NCBI GenBank assembly: GCA_017551545.1
Contig: JAFZLJ010000126.1
Coordinates: 1 to 64,000 of the forward strand
From: Treponema sp.
GTDB taxonomy: Bacteria; Spirochaetota; Spirochaetia; Treponematales; Treponemataceae
DNA: 64,000 nucleotides
Direction: 5' to 3'
Shown here: piece by piece, positions 1 through 8,355 of the stretch
How positions within the stretch are numbered: the stretch's first letter is position 1
Layout of the letters: the number at the start of each line of letters is the position of its first letter
Notes under the pieces: model-generated
Databases searched by the model: none
Told to the model about the DNA's origin: nothing
Seen by the model: the letters and a program-made list of their open reading frames with translations, nothing else
Program-made: the position numbers and the translations under genes

Positions 1-21
1 GAAGAAGAAGAAGAAGAAGAA
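1..21. repeat. (GAA)7 trinucleotide repeat at window edge
   Basis: Seven GAA units open the window. Read in frame 1 they would encode a run of glutamates and in frame 2 a run of lysines ending at a stop a few codons later. They may be the acidic or basic tail of a gene that starts left of the window. Nothing further can be said from this fragment. Confidence 0.6.
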
Positions 22-99
22 GTTCTAAATTTGCAATACTTTTTTCTTGAATCAAGCTGTTTGATTCTTTTGTAGTTTGGATTCTGATATATTATAAAA

Positions 100-321
100 C
101 TGAAAAAAGTAATTTATTATGAAACTTTCGAATTATATTTTTTATCAAATATTCTTTTCTTAGTGTCCTCTAACTTTTTTACACTCGATTTTTTCTGGGA
201 TTTTAGGAATGTATTTGCAGGTGGGAATCTTGGTTATGATGGATCTGTAGGAATCCTTGGAGAGACTGATATCCAGATTTTGGTTTTTCGATTAGAAACT
301 AAATCAGATTTCTCTTGCTAA
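100..321 (+). pseudogene. Possible decayed coding remnant in the 1-328 gap
   Basis: The first 328 bases contain no convincing gene. One frame stays open from about 100 to a TAA at 319-321. It has no good start codon and has in-frame stops just upstream (at 73-75 and 97-99). Its last third reads like real protein (FAGGNLGYDGSVGILGET). This could be the end of a broken surface-protein gene, but I do not recognise the family and chance is quite possible. Confidence 0.2.
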
Positions 322-328
322 CTGCTTA

Positions 329-2107
329 TTAATATTGAGTTTTATAAGTCTCCTTATACAATCCACCCTTCGCGAGCAACTCTTCATGAGTTCCTTCTTC
401 CGCAATGTGACCCTTTTCCAGAACAATAATCTTATCTGCCTTGCGCACTGCACTGATACGGTGGGCAATGATTAATTTGGTCATGCCGCTTAAGTCTGCA
501 AGGACCTTCTGGATATCCTGTTCTGTTTCGGTATCGAGGGCACTTGTGGAATCGTCCATAACAAGCACAGGTGTTTTACGGGCCAGGGCTCTTGCAATTG
601 TAATGCGCTGCTTCTGACCGCCGCTAAGGCCTACACCTCGTTCACCGATAACTGTGTGTTCCTTTTCTTCCATCTTGTCTACAAACTCTGCAGAATGAGA
701 TTTTTCAAGGGCACTGCGAACCTGCGGAACTGTCATAGTTTCTCGTTCACCAAGGCGGATGTTTCCGTCAATTGTATCGCTGAACAAAAAGATATCCTGC
801 ATTACACAAGAAACTGCACGCCTCAAAACCGAAAGCGGAAGCTCACGGATATCAACTCCATCAATCTTTATGCAGCCGCTTGTAACATCGTACATACGCT
901 TAAGCAAATTGATGATTGTTGTTTTTCCGGAACCTGTTGCTCCCATAATTCCAAGAGTCTGACCAGCTCCAATCTTGAAGGAAACATCATCCAAAATTGT
1001 ACGCTCACCTATTTTGTAGGTAACATGGTCAAATTCAATTTCGCCGCTGATATCATCTGTAGTAAAGAGGGCATCAGCAATTGCTTCTTCTGTCTGAGCG
1101 TCTGCAGCAAGTGGAGACTGGTCCTTAATCTGTGGCAGCTGCTCGTAAATATTATTAATTCTTTTAAGCGAAGCCTTAGCTCTTGAAATACCGTTTGCAA
1201 GCCAGCCAATCATTTCAATTGGCCATACAAGTCCGCTTACATATCCAAGCAGAGCCATGAGTTCACCAATAGTCAAAGACTCACCGCCTGCAAAAGGATT
1301 TCCCTTAATTACCATAAGTCCGCCAAGCAGACAGGTAACAGAAGCAAGCAGTCTTGTAATAACCTGAATCTTTGGGTTGTACTTTACAAAGACACGGCTC
1401 AAATCAATGTTCAGGTCATAGTACTTCTGGTTGTGCTTGTGGAACTTTGCAATTTCAAAGCCTTCGCGGGCAAATGCCTTTACAGTACGCACACCGGCTA
1501 AGTTTTCGGCAGCAGTATTGTTGAGCTCTGAGTTTTCCTGCTCCAGGTCACCAAAAAGAACATCGAGCTTGTTTTCCATTTTTACGGCAATGATTCCTGT
1601 AATTATCATTCCTATAACCGGGATAATAGAAAGCGCCCAGTTAATTCGGATCATAAAGAACATGGCGATTATTGTTCGCAATGCAACTTCTACCGCAAGG
1701 ATTGCCATAAAACAACCGACATCCCAGATATGGTCAACATCATCCTTTACGCGAGACATAAGTTCACCGGAGTTTATTCCGTCAAAAAAGTTTGCCGAAA
1801 GACTCTGGATTTTATTAAAAAGATTTATTCTCACTTCGCAGGCAATCTTACTTCCGCTGTAGTCGCAGATCCATTCCTTTGCATAGCAGAAGAAAAAGCG
1901 GCCTACACCAATTCCAAGAATTGCAAGGAGCAGCATGTTTATAAGCTCCATCTTTCTTGCAATGAGAACATCATCAACTATGTGCTGCACGACAATAGGA
2001 AAAACCATATCGAGCATTACACCGACCATCATACAAATTGTGGCCAGAAAATATAAAAACGCGTATTTTTTAAAATACGACGCAAGATTTAATTTGTTTT
2101 GTTTCAT
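329..2107 (-). CDS. ABC transporter, fused permease and ATPase (exporter half)
   Basis: Half-transporter of the MsbA/multidrug exporter type. Six hydrophobic segments fill the first 320 residues. The nucleotide-binding domain follows, with Walker A GATGSGKT near residue 390 and signature LSGGQKQR. Walker B is followed by Asp instead of the catalytic Glu (VMDDSTSALD). Such degenerate sites are known from heterodimeric exporters of the BmrC/LmrC type, so a partner subunit is likely, but none lies in the window. The frame stays open upstream to 2149, but those extra residues (MTKRVSSPT) are encoded by repeat A1, so I place the start at 2107 (MKQNKLNL); 2122 is an alternative. Substrate unknown. 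Confidence 0.9.
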   Translation of the reverse strand: MKQNKLNLASYFKKYAFLYFLATICMMVGVMLDMVFPIVVQHIVDDVLIARKMELINMLLLAILGIGVGRFFFCYAKEWICDYSGSKIACEVRINLFNKIQSLSANFFDGINSGELMSRVKDDVDHIWDVGCFMAILAVEVALRTIIAMFFMIRINWALSIIPVIGMIITGIIAVKMENKLDVLFGDLEQENSELNNTAAENLAGVRTVKAFAREGFEIAKFHKHNQKYYDLNIDLSRVFVKYNPKIQVITRLLASVTCLLGGLMVIKGNPFAGGESLTIGELMALLGYVSGLVWPIEMIGWLANGISRAKASLKRINNIYEQLPQIKDQSPLAADAQTEEAIADALFTTDDISGEIEFDHVTYKIGERTILDDVSFKIGAGQTLGIMGATGSGKTTIINLLKRMYDVTSGCIKIDGVDIRELPLSVLRRAVSCVMQDIFLFSDTIDGNIRLGERETMTVPQVRSALEKSHSAEFVDKMEEKEHTVIGERGVGLSGGQKQRITIARALARKTPVLVMDDSTSALDTETEQDIQKVLADLSGMTKLIIAHRISAVRKADKIIVLEKGHIAEEGTHEELLAKGGLYKETYKTQY

Positions 2108-2116
2108 AAAATTACG

Positions 2117-2212
2117 TGTCATTGTCGGGCTTGAAACCCGTTTTGTCATTGTCGGGCTTGACCCGACAATCTTTACTTAAGACGGATTCCCGTGTCAAGC
2201 ACGGGAATGACA
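2117..2212. repeat. Palindromic repeat family A, copy A1 (three units)
   Basis: Three hairpin units lie in tandem: one reading TGTCGGGCTTGAAACCCG, one TGTCGGGCTTGACCCGACA, and one based on TTCCCGTGTCAAGCACGGGAA. The same units recur at 2843-2952 and 20657-20760. The block separates purN from the ABC exporter gene. Read on the minus strand it supplies the last codons and the stop of purN (VCHSRA). Confidence 0.85.
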
Positions 2213-2827
2213 TACCAGTAGAAGACCTTCTAACAGCGCTTCGTGCTCAAGAGGAGCGATGCGGGCATACAGAGAGTCAGGAGTGTCGCCTGGCATAACA
2301 GGAACCTTCTTTTGTAAAAGAATTTCGCCACCGTCGCATACTTCGTTTACAAGATGAACGGTACAGCCGCTTTCCTTTTCGCCATTTGCAAGCACAGCCT
2401 CGTGAACATGGTGACCCCACATTCCAACTCCGCCGTATTTTGGCAGAAGTGCCGGATGCAGATTAATAATTCTGTCTGCATATTCGCTTAAGATTGGCCC
2501 CGCAAGAACAGTAAGGCAACCTGCCTCAACAATTACCTGCGCACCAAACTTCCGGCAATCTTCTAACATTGCATCACTTACAGCACGACGTTTTGTATCA
2601 CGGTCGCTGGCCATTGCAGTTTCCTTACCCATTACAGCATATGGACTGCGCACTGTAGACGGAATTCCCGCCTTGGCTGCACGTTCCAATGCAAAGGCAT
2701 CCTTGTGGTCGCTTATAACGCACACAATTTTATAAGGGCATTTATCACCCTGCGCCTGTTCGTAATCAATAAGGGCCTGCAGATTGGTTCCACCACCGCT
2801 TACAAGCACCGCCGTATTTATTCTCAT
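2195..2827 (-). CDS. purN: Phosphoribosylglycinamide formyltransferase
   Basis: Transfers the formyl group of 10-formyl-tetrahydrofolate to GAR in purine synthesis. The N-terminal VLVSGGGTNLQAL matches the phosphate-binding loop. The catalytic stretch is seen as NLHPALLPKYGG and the later Asp as CDGGEIL. At 210 residues it is of normal size. It is last of the purine genes (purE, cassette, purM, purN), all on the minus strand. Oddity: the final residues VCHSRA and the stop codon lie inside repeat A1, so the repeat appears to have replaced the original 3' end. Confidence 0.95.
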   Translation of the reverse strand: MRINTAVLVSGGGTNLQALIDYEQAQGDKCPYKIVCVISDHKDAFALERAAKAGIPSTVRSPYAVMGKETAMASDRDTKRRAVSDAMLEDCRKFGAQVIVEAGCLTVLAGPILSEYADRIINLHPALLPKYGGVGMWGHHVHEAVLANGEKESGCTVHLVNEVCDGGEILLQKKVPVMPGDTPDSLYARIAPLEHEALLEGLLLVCHSRA

Positions 2828-2842
2828 ATTTATCCTTAATAA

Positions 2843-2952
2843 GAGATTGTCGGGTCAAGCCCGACAATGACAGGACGATGTCATTCCCTATGCAGGATTT
2901 TGTCATTCCCGCATCAAGACTTTGTCATTCCCGGGCTTGACCCGGGAATCTC
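2843..2952. repeat. Palindromic repeat family A, copy A2
   Basis: Repeat block between purM and purN. It starts with a hairpin of ATTGTCGGGTCAAGCCCGACAAT, followed by half units based on TGTCATTCCC, and ends with the palindrome ATTCCCGGGcttgaCCCGGGAAT. It occupies almost the whole purM-purN gap and so lies in the polycistronic mRNA, where the hairpins could stabilise 3' ends or attenuate transcription (inference). Confidence 0.85.
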
Positions 2953-2967
2953 TCTTTACCAATAATG

Positions 2968-4062
2968 CTAATCCTCAAACAGGACGCAATCTTTTTGTCC
3001 TGTCACTTCACCCTGTGCATACTCTACCCTACCGATAACGTATGCCTTCATATCTGGACAATAATCCTTGTGGTATTTAGCTGCATTTGCATTGAACATT
3101 TCTACAATTGCATCTGCCTGCTTTGCATTTACCGCAAGAACAAATCCAATACCCATATTGAAAGTATTGTAGATGGTTGCAAGATCTGCACCACGCTTAA
3201 TCAACTCGCCGAACACTGGAGGAATACTCCAGCTGTCCTTCTTGATAACAGAAATCAACTGCTTCTTGCTATCCTTAGCCTTTGGATACATACGTGGAAT
3301 ATTTTCGTAGAATCCGCCGCCTGTTACATGAACCATACCATGAACAGCCTTACGATATTTTCCAAGCACTTCCATTACAGGCTTTACATAAATGCGTGTA
3401 GGAGTAAGCAGCATTTCGCCGATTGTCTTTCCGGTTTCTTTTCCGTCAAGAATAAAAGGATCATCAAAGTTCTGAACAAGCTTACGAACAAGACTAAAGC
3501 CGTTTGAATGAACGCCTGTAGAACTAAGTCCAATAAGCACATCCCCAGCCTTAATATCCTGGCCGGTAATCATATCCTTCTTTTCACCAACTCCAACACC
3601 AAAGCCGGCAAGGTCATATTTTCCGTCATCATAAAAGTCAGGCATTTCTGCAGTTTCGCCGCCAAGAAGTGCACAACCGGTATCTACACAACCGTCTGCA
3701 ACACCCTTAACAAGATCAGCTGCAACATCTGCATCAAGCTTTCCGCAGGCAACATAGTCCAGGAAGAACAATGTCTGCACACCAGAACAAAGAATGTCGT
3801 TTACGCTCATAGCAACACAGTCAATGCCGACAGTGTCATATTTTTTCATCTTGAACGCAATATCAAGCTTTGTTCCAACGCCGTCAGTGCCGCTTACAAT
3901 AACAGGATTTTTATATCCCTTAGGCACTTCAAACATTCCATTAAAGCTTCCAAGTCCGGTCAAAAGCCCCGGAATTGCAGTTCTCTTTGCATGCTCTTTA
4001 TATTTATTTACCGCGCGGTAACCTTCTTCAACATCTACACCACTTTCTTTGTAACTTGCCAT
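2968..4062 (-). CDS. purM: Phosphoribosylformylglycinamidine cyclo-ligase
   Basis: AIR synthetase, the ATP-dependent ring closure of FGAM to AIR. The signature VSGTDGVGTKLDIAF is present near residue 55, along with LLGGETAEMPDFY and the glycine-rich VTGGGFYENIPR. At 364 residues it is slightly longer than the usual 340-350. The N-terminus MASYKESGVDVEEGYRAV fits the family, so the start is secure. Upstream, a four-helix-bundle cassette separates it from purE; downstream, repeat A2 separates it from purN. Confidence 0.96.
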   Translation of the reverse strand: MASYKESGVDVEEGYRAVNKYKEHAKRTAIPGLLTGLGSFNGMFEVPKGYKNPVIVSGTDGVGTKLDIAFKMKKYDTVGIDCVAMSVNDILCSGVQTLFFLDYVACGKLDADVAADLVKGVADGCVDTGCALLGGETAEMPDFYDDGKYDLAGFGVGVGEKKDMITGQDIKAGDVLIGLSSTGVHSNGFSLVRKLVQNFDDPFILDGKETGKTIGEMLLTPTRIYVKPVMEVLGKYRKAVHGMVHVTGGGFYENIPRMYPKAKDSKKQLISVIKKDSWSIPPVFGELIKRGADLATIYNTFNMGIGFVLAVNAKQADAIVEMFNANAAKYHKDYCPDMKAYVIGRVEYAQGEVTGQKDCVLFED

Positions 4063-4079
4063 TTGTTCGCTCCTCCCTA

Positions 4080-4104
4080 ATAGGGAATAGTAAATAGGGG
4101 ATAG
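4080..4104. repeat. Left inverted repeat of the IVS-protein cassette
   Basis: 25 bases identical to the reverse complement of 4484-4508. It begins ATAGGGAATAG and ends GGGGATAG. It lies 18 bases downstream of the purM start codon's outer side, in the purM 5' region. Confidence 0.85.
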
Positions 4105-4116
4105 GGAATAGTCCCA

Positions 4117-4482
4117 TCATTCCTTATTTGCCAGATTATGCTTTATTTTCGTAAGCATTTTTCTAATCTCTGTTATTAAATCAAAAGTTATTTCTAAATC
4201 TTTTGATTCCCAATATCCATTCCTTTCACCCAGAAGCAATTGGGTTTCTAACTCAGCAATTGACCCTCTCGCAATTGAAAGGAAATAACTGTATTCTTTC
4301 GTTGACTGTCTTGCATTTCCTTCTGCAATATTTGATGGAATCGAAATAGCAGATCTCCTTATTTGATCAGACAAAACATAAGTTTCCTCTTTAGGGAGTT
4401 TTTTTACAAGTTTATAAACTTCAGAAACTAAATCCATTGACTTTTGCCAAACAATTAATTCCTTATAATCTATAAGCCCCAT
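4117..4482 (-). CDS. Four-helix bundle protein (23S rRNA IVS-protein family)
   Basis: Small helical protein of the 23S rRNA intervening-sequence family. The family pattern is clear: an N-terminal YKELIVWQKSMDLVSEVY, a central SDQIRRSAISIPSNIAEG and a following YSYFLSIARGSIAELETQL. Members form four-helix bundles that assemble as pentamers; their role is not settled and nucleic-acid binding is suspected. The ATG directly abuts the right inverted repeat, which supplies the GGGGAT ribosome site. The gene is co-oriented with the pur operon and has no evident purine role. Confidence 0.9.
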   Translation of the reverse strand: MGLIDYKELIVWQKSMDLVSEVYKLVKKLPKEETYVLSDQIRRSAISIPSNIAEGNARQSTKEYSYFLSIARGSIAELETQLLLGERNGYWESKDLEITFDLITEIRKMLTKIKHNLANKE

Positions 4483-4483
4483 A

Positions 4484-4508
4484 CTATCCCCTATTTACTA
4501 TTCCCTAT
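4484..4508. repeat. Right inverted repeat of the IVS-protein cassette
   Basis: 25 bases, reverse complement of 4080-4104. It lies between the purE stop and the start codon of the four-helix-bundle gene and carries that gene's purine-rich ribosome-binding stretch on the minus strand. Confidence 0.85.
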
Positions 4509-4524
4509 CCCCTTTTTCTGACAA

Positions 4525-5010
4525 CTAAAAGTTTACATCTAGTTCTGCAGATTTAATTAACCCTGCTCTAAATTCTTTTAACTTTTTAGATAATTCGTTG
4601 TCAGATAACGCAAGAATCTGAAGCGCAAGATAAGCCGCATTCTTGGCACTATTAATACCAACAGTAGCAACAGGAATCTGCGGTGGCATCTGGACAATGC
4701 TCAAAAGGGCATCCATACCGCCAAGGCCGTTTGATTTCTCAGAGACACACTCAAGCGGAACACCAATGACCGGGAGCGTAGTGATTCCCGCAATTACACC
4801 GGGAAGAGCCGCAGCAAGACCAGCACCGGCAATAATAACCTGAGCGCCGTCCTTTTCCACCTGCTCAACAGTCTGCTTTAAAAGCGCACCTGCTCTGTGT
4901 GCAGAAATAATGTAAGCCTTGTAATCCACGCCGAATTCGGCAAGAATATCGGCTGCCTTTTTCATTGTGTCCTTATCCGACTTTGATCCAAAAAAGATTG
5001 CTACTTTCAT
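4525..5010 (-). CDS. purE: N5-carboxyaminoimidazole ribonucleotide mutase
   Basis: Class I PurE, converting N5-CAIR to CAIR. The motifs are FFGSKSDKDTM at the N-terminus, the active-site SAHRAG and the glycine-rich IIAGAGLAAALPGVIAG. Its 161 residues match the normal length. Class I enzymes normally work with PurK, which is not in the window. It is the first gene of the pur group here; a well-formed promoter directly abuts the ATG and no Shine-Dalgarno is visible. Confidence 0.95.
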   Translation of the reverse strand: MKVAIFFGSKSDKDTMKKAADILAEFGVDYKAYIISAHRAGALLKQTVEQVEKDGAQVIIAGAGLAAALPGVIAGITTLPVIGVPLECVSEKSNGLGGMDALLSIVQMPPQIPVATVGINSAKNAAYLALQILALSDNELSKKLKEFRAGLIKSAELDVNF

Positions 5011-5016
5011 AAGGTG

Positions 5017-5045
5017 AGTATAATGAAAAACAAAAGTTAAAACAA
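5017..5045 (-). promoter_or_regulatory. Promoter of purE, apparently leaderless
   Basis: On the minus strand, -35 TTGTTT at 5045-5040, a 17-base spacer and -10 TATACT at 5022-5017. Only six bases separate the -10 box from the ATG at 5010, so transcription would begin at or next to the start codon. The upstream bases CACCTT offer no ribosome-binding site. Confidence 0.6.
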
Positions 5046-5054
5046 TAATCTGTA

Positions 5055-6143
5055 TTATTTAAAAATATGGAATCTTCGTTTGTCGTCGGCTTTTGCAAGA
5101 TAAAGTGCAACGTCTGCCTTTTTGAAGATTTCTGAATAATTCTTTTCATCACCTCTGTAGATTGCAACACCAATACTTATGCTTATTTTTTCTTCCGGCT
5201 TTGGCAAAACTACATTCTCTGAAGCACCCTGAATTATTTCTTCTGCAATATTATTTACAGTATCAAGATTATCATTATCTTTTATGAATACAATAAATTC
5301 ATCGCCGCCAAAACGACCTGTAATTTCGTGATTTACAAAGGTTTTTCCAAGGAAAGTTCCAAGCTGAGCAATTACCCTGTCTCCAATATCATGACCGTAG
5401 GTGTCGTTTATAGACTTAAAGCGGTCAATATCGAGCATAAACATAATACCTTTGTCTGTTAAAGGATCTGAAAGGAAATCATTTATTTCTCTTGTAAGGG
5501 CTCCCTTATTCTTTAAGCCTGTCAAATCATCAAGGTCTTTCTGGATATTTATTTCTCTTGTTAAGATAAATTCCTTAATTCGTACAGAATTGGCAATAAT
5601 ATTAAGAACAATTCCTATGATTGAATAAGTTATTACGTTTACAAAATCCATCATCCAGACATCGTAAGGCTTTACCTTATACATCCATACGGCAAACAAG
5701 GTAGAAGCAGCACTTAATTCAATTGCCATGAAAAAAGGCTTGTCTATCATGAACATTGGAGTTACTAAAAGAAGAACAAAGAAGGTTGCAGCAGGAATGT
5801 CTGGTTTGTTCTGTGTAATAAAGCAGCCGAACAGGAAAAGCACCGTAATTGAAAGATAAATTACAAACTGGGCAAGCAGAGAATCTTTTCGTAGAATAAA
5901 AAACAGAACAATAGCGATTATAGAATAAACAAAAGCTCCCAGGTAAAACATCTGATTCTGCTTAAGAAGCTCGTTCAAACAGGAACTAACAAACAAAGCT
6001 CCAAAGATTGCTGCCATCAAGAAATGAAGAATCCGCCAGATTACAAAATTCGAAACATACGCATCTTTCTTTAAAGCATTGTATTCGTCTTTTTCTATTC
6101 CGCAATAAAAAAAGTAATTACGTAAGATTCTTAATATACGCAT
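5055..6143 (-). CDS. Membrane-anchored diguanylate cyclase (GGDEF)
   Basis: Makes cyclic di-GMP from two GTP. The first 190 residues carry about six hydrophobic segments and no recognisable sensor fold. A short linker leads into a GGDEF domain with DDLTGLKNK, DIDRFKSINDTYGH and the intact active motif GRFGGDEF, so it should be catalytically active. No RxxD inhibitory site is obvious. I start at MRILRILRN (6143), which has a GGGGTG upstream; an in-frame ATG four codons earlier (6155) is possible. An extended -10 (TGGTATAAT) lies just upstream. An HD-GYP remnant at 36 kb is the only other c-di-GMP trace in the window. Confidence 0.93.
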   Translation of the reverse strand: MRILRILRNYFFYCGIEKDEYNALKKDAYVSNFVIWRILHFLMAAIFGALFVSSCLNELLKQNQMFYLGAFVYSIIAIVLFFILRKDSLLAQFVIYLSITVLFLFGCFITQNKPDIPAATFFVLLLVTPMFMIDKPFFMAIELSAASTLFAVWMYKVKPYDVWMMDFVNVITYSIIGIVLNIIANSVRIKEFILTREINIQKDLDDLTGLKNKGALTREINDFLSDPLTDKGIMFMLDIDRFKSINDTYGHDIGDRVIAQLGTFLGKTFVNHEITGRFGGDEFIVFIKDNDNLDTVNNIAEEIIQGASENVVLPKPEEKISISIGVAIYRGDEKNYSEIFKKADVALYLAKADDKRRFHIFK

Positions 6144-6183
6144 TCTGCACCCCATATAATATTGTTATTATACCATAAGTGCC

Positions 6184-8355
6184 TTATTTCTGCATTAACT
6201 TAAATACACCATCTTCAGGATTATAAGCTACACCAACATCGTCGCGGTCTGTAGGATATTTGCCCTTAAGGAAGAAGTTCTGAAGGAGTTCAAGATAGTA
6301 GCGTACAACGTTGTCATTTTCATTTTGAATTGACAGGGCTTTAAATTGTTCAGCGGCTCTTTCGTATTCCTTGGCTTCAAATGCAGCAAATGCTTTTTCC
6401 CAGTCGGAAACATATTGCAAAAGTTCAGCGCTTGCTTCTTCGCGGGTTTCCAGAAGTTCGTAAAGACGAATCGGAGTATTTACATTTACTACACGAACAC
6501 GGTCCAGACTGCGTACAATAAATTCATCACCGAATAAATCGCGAGTTGCTGCACTTATAAGAATTCCGTTTGTATGATACTGCTTGTTTACACCTTCAAG
6601 ACGGCTTGCTAAGTTTACATTGTTACCCATCATTGTGTAGTTCTTTTTGTTTTCGGAACCAAAGTAACCGGCAATCATTTCGCCACTGTTCATACCAATG
6701 CGGGTAAAGATTGTCTTTTTGTTGGCAACCATAATCTTAAAGGCATCGTAAAGATCCTGTTCCATGTCTGCAGGTTTTTCGCTCGAAGCTATCTGAACAA
6801 TTTCCTGATTCATTACAACTTCGGCTTTTTTCATTTTGATGGCTGCTGCACACGCACGGCTTGCATGGTCTGTCATTTCTACAGGTGCACCAACAAGCGC
6901 AACAATTGCATCACCTTCGTATTTATCTACAGTTCCATGCTCTTCAATAATTATGTCTGACATGCGGGTAAGATAAAAATTCAAAAGACTTCCAAGCTGG
7001 CTGGCAGTTAAAAGTTCGCTGAAAGAAGAGAACTTCTGGATATCTGTAAAGATTGCTGTCATCTGATAATTCTTTCCGCCAAGTGTAAACGAAGAAGGAT
7101 CGTTCATAATCTGATTTACAACATCCTTGCTCAGACACTGACTGAAGGCAGATTTAATAAAGCGCTTCTGTTTACCTTCTACAGAAAGACTCAAAGCAAC
7201 GCAAATGAGGAATGAAAGGAAGAATGCAAAGAAAGGAGCAACAAGTAAAAGCCAGATTCCCTTTGCAAACAATATATACGGCAGAACAATTGCAAGAGCA
7301 ATTCCAAATATGAATCCAACTGCCATAAATACTACAGTTAATCTTTGTGAATTACGGGTAGAAGAAAATGCAACAAAGAAAGAAGCCAATAACGAAAGAA
7401 CAAAAATCCAGATATAAACAAGAATATCAGAAGCCTTTCGCATAAAGCTGTCTGTAAGATAATTATCAAGAGTTGTTATGTGAACTCCGACTCCAGGGAA
7501 AACCTGAGAAACCGGTGTGGAACAAATATCATAAAGACCAGGTGCATAGTAAGCTACAAAAACATAAGTATCTTCAAACTCATCAGGCTCTATGTAATAT
7601 TCATCTTCTTCGGGTTCAACAAGGCCGTTATAAATATCATTACTGTTCAGAATATCATAAGCGCTGTAAGGATGATATTCGTCAATATCGTTCTGATAAC
7701 GAAGAAGAACTGTGCCGTCTTTTAATCTAGGCAAATCATTAAGAGAATCCTGTTCACCCTGCATAAAAATCGGGGCTGTTCCAAGAGTCGGATAAACCTT
7801 GCCTTCAAACTCATAATCAAGTCTTCCGCGGCGGATAATATCATCATCATCTTTGCTGCTTACAACAGCTCCAAGCATGGCTGCTGCATTTTTTATTTTA
7901 GGAATAGGTTCCTGACCTTTTTCTGTTCCATTTTCATAATCAACAAGAACATTTAATGCCTGAACAACAATACCGCTGTTTCCTTCTGCAAGAGCAAGTG
8001 CATTATCATCTTCGTCGCCATAAACAGAAGGCTCGGTATAAATAATATCAAATGCTACAGACTTAGCATTTCCTGCTGATATGAAGTCTATCATTTTTCC
8101 ATAAGCTTCACGCGGCCATGGCCAGTTCCATCCGTAGTTTTCTTTTGCCCAGTCTATGCTCTGCTGATCAACTATTATAAACGAAATTTCATTGCAGGCA
8201 GTTTTATACTTAGAGGCAAAAATCATTCGGCGGTCATATGTTTTATTTTCAAAAAAAGAAAAAACGCCTGTAAGCTGAAGCACTGCTGTTATTACAAAAC
8301 AAATCAGTGCAACAATTACAGAGCGGAACCAGAGTTTACTGTTCTTGTGTTTCAT
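6184..8355 (-). CDS. CHASE2-domain adenylate/guanylate cyclase
   Basis: Class III nucleotidyl cyclase with an extracytoplasmic sensor. One N-terminal membrane helix is followed by a CHASE2 domain (roughly residues 35-330, with FIIVDQQSIDW and VAFDIIYTEPS). Three membrane helices come next (about 335-410), then the cyclase domain with metal-binding AIFTDIQKFSSFSE, YEGDAIVALVGAP and IGMNSGEMIAGYFG. The tail is helical and TPR-like. This architecture is common in spirochaetes; cyclic AMP is the expected product. It is last of a three-gene operon, its ATG sharing a base with the stop of the M48 gene (TAATG). Confidence 0.94.
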   Translation of the reverse strand: MKHKNSKLWFRSVIVALICFVITAVLQLTGVFSFFENKTYDRRMIFASKYKTACNEISFIIVDQQSIDWAKENYGWNWPWPREAYGKMIDFISAGNAKSVAFDIIYTEPSVYGDEDDNALALAEGNSGIVVQALNVLVDYENGTEKGQEPIPKIKNAAAMLGAVVSSKDDDDIIRRGRLDYEFEGKVYPTLGTAPIFMQGEQDSLNDLPRLKDGTVLLRYQNDIDEYHPYSAYDILNSNDIYNGLVEPEEDEYYIEPDEFEDTYVFVAYYAPGLYDICSTPVSQVFPGVGVHITTLDNYLTDSFMRKASDILVYIWIFVLSLLASFFVAFSSTRNSQRLTVVFMAVGFIFGIALAIVLPYILFAKGIWLLLVAPFFAFFLSFLICVALSLSVEGKQKRFIKSAFSQCLSKDVVNQIMNDPSSFTLGGKNYQMTAIFTDIQKFSSFSELLTASQLGSLLNFYLTRMSDIIIEEHGTVDKYEGDAIVALVGAPVEMTDHASRACAAAIKMKKAEVVMNQEIVQIASSEKPADMEQDLYDAFKIMVANKKTIFTRIGMNSGEMIAGYFGSENKKNYTMMGNNVNLASRLEGVNKQYHTNGILISAATRDLFGDEFIVRSLDRVRVVNVNTPIRLYELLETREEASAELLQYVSDWEKAFAAFEAKEYERAAEQFKALSIQNENDNVVRYYLELLQNFFLKGKYPTDRDDVGVAYNPEDGVFKLMQK

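Larger units (their letters stand above)
4080..4508 (-). mobile_element. Four-helix-bundle (IVS-protein) cassette with 25-bp inverted ends
   Basis: The 121-codon gene at 4117-4482 is flanked by perfect 25-bp inverted repeats at 4080-4104 and 4484-4508, built from GGGAATAG/GGGGATAG units that also extend a few bases beyond. The cassette sits precisely between purE and purM, leaving both reading frames whole. Genes of this family are best known from intervening sequences inside spirochaete 23S rRNA. Here the same gene type has its own inverted ends in a protein operon. That it moves as a unit is inference; no transposase is present. Confidence 0.55.

Noticed and set aside
1-21. CRISPR or tandem-array start
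   Set aside because: A simple GAA run without spacers; it is most simply part of a coding tail.
2108-2149. N-terminal extension of the ABC exporter (MTKRVSSPT...)
   Set aside because: The residues are translated from repeat A1 and the family N-terminus aligns from the later Met; kept as an open alternative only.
3508-4080. 190-codon open frame opposite purM
   Set aside because: Antisense shadow of a well-conserved gene; no ribosome site and Cys/Ser/Asn-rich composition typical of reverse-strand translation.
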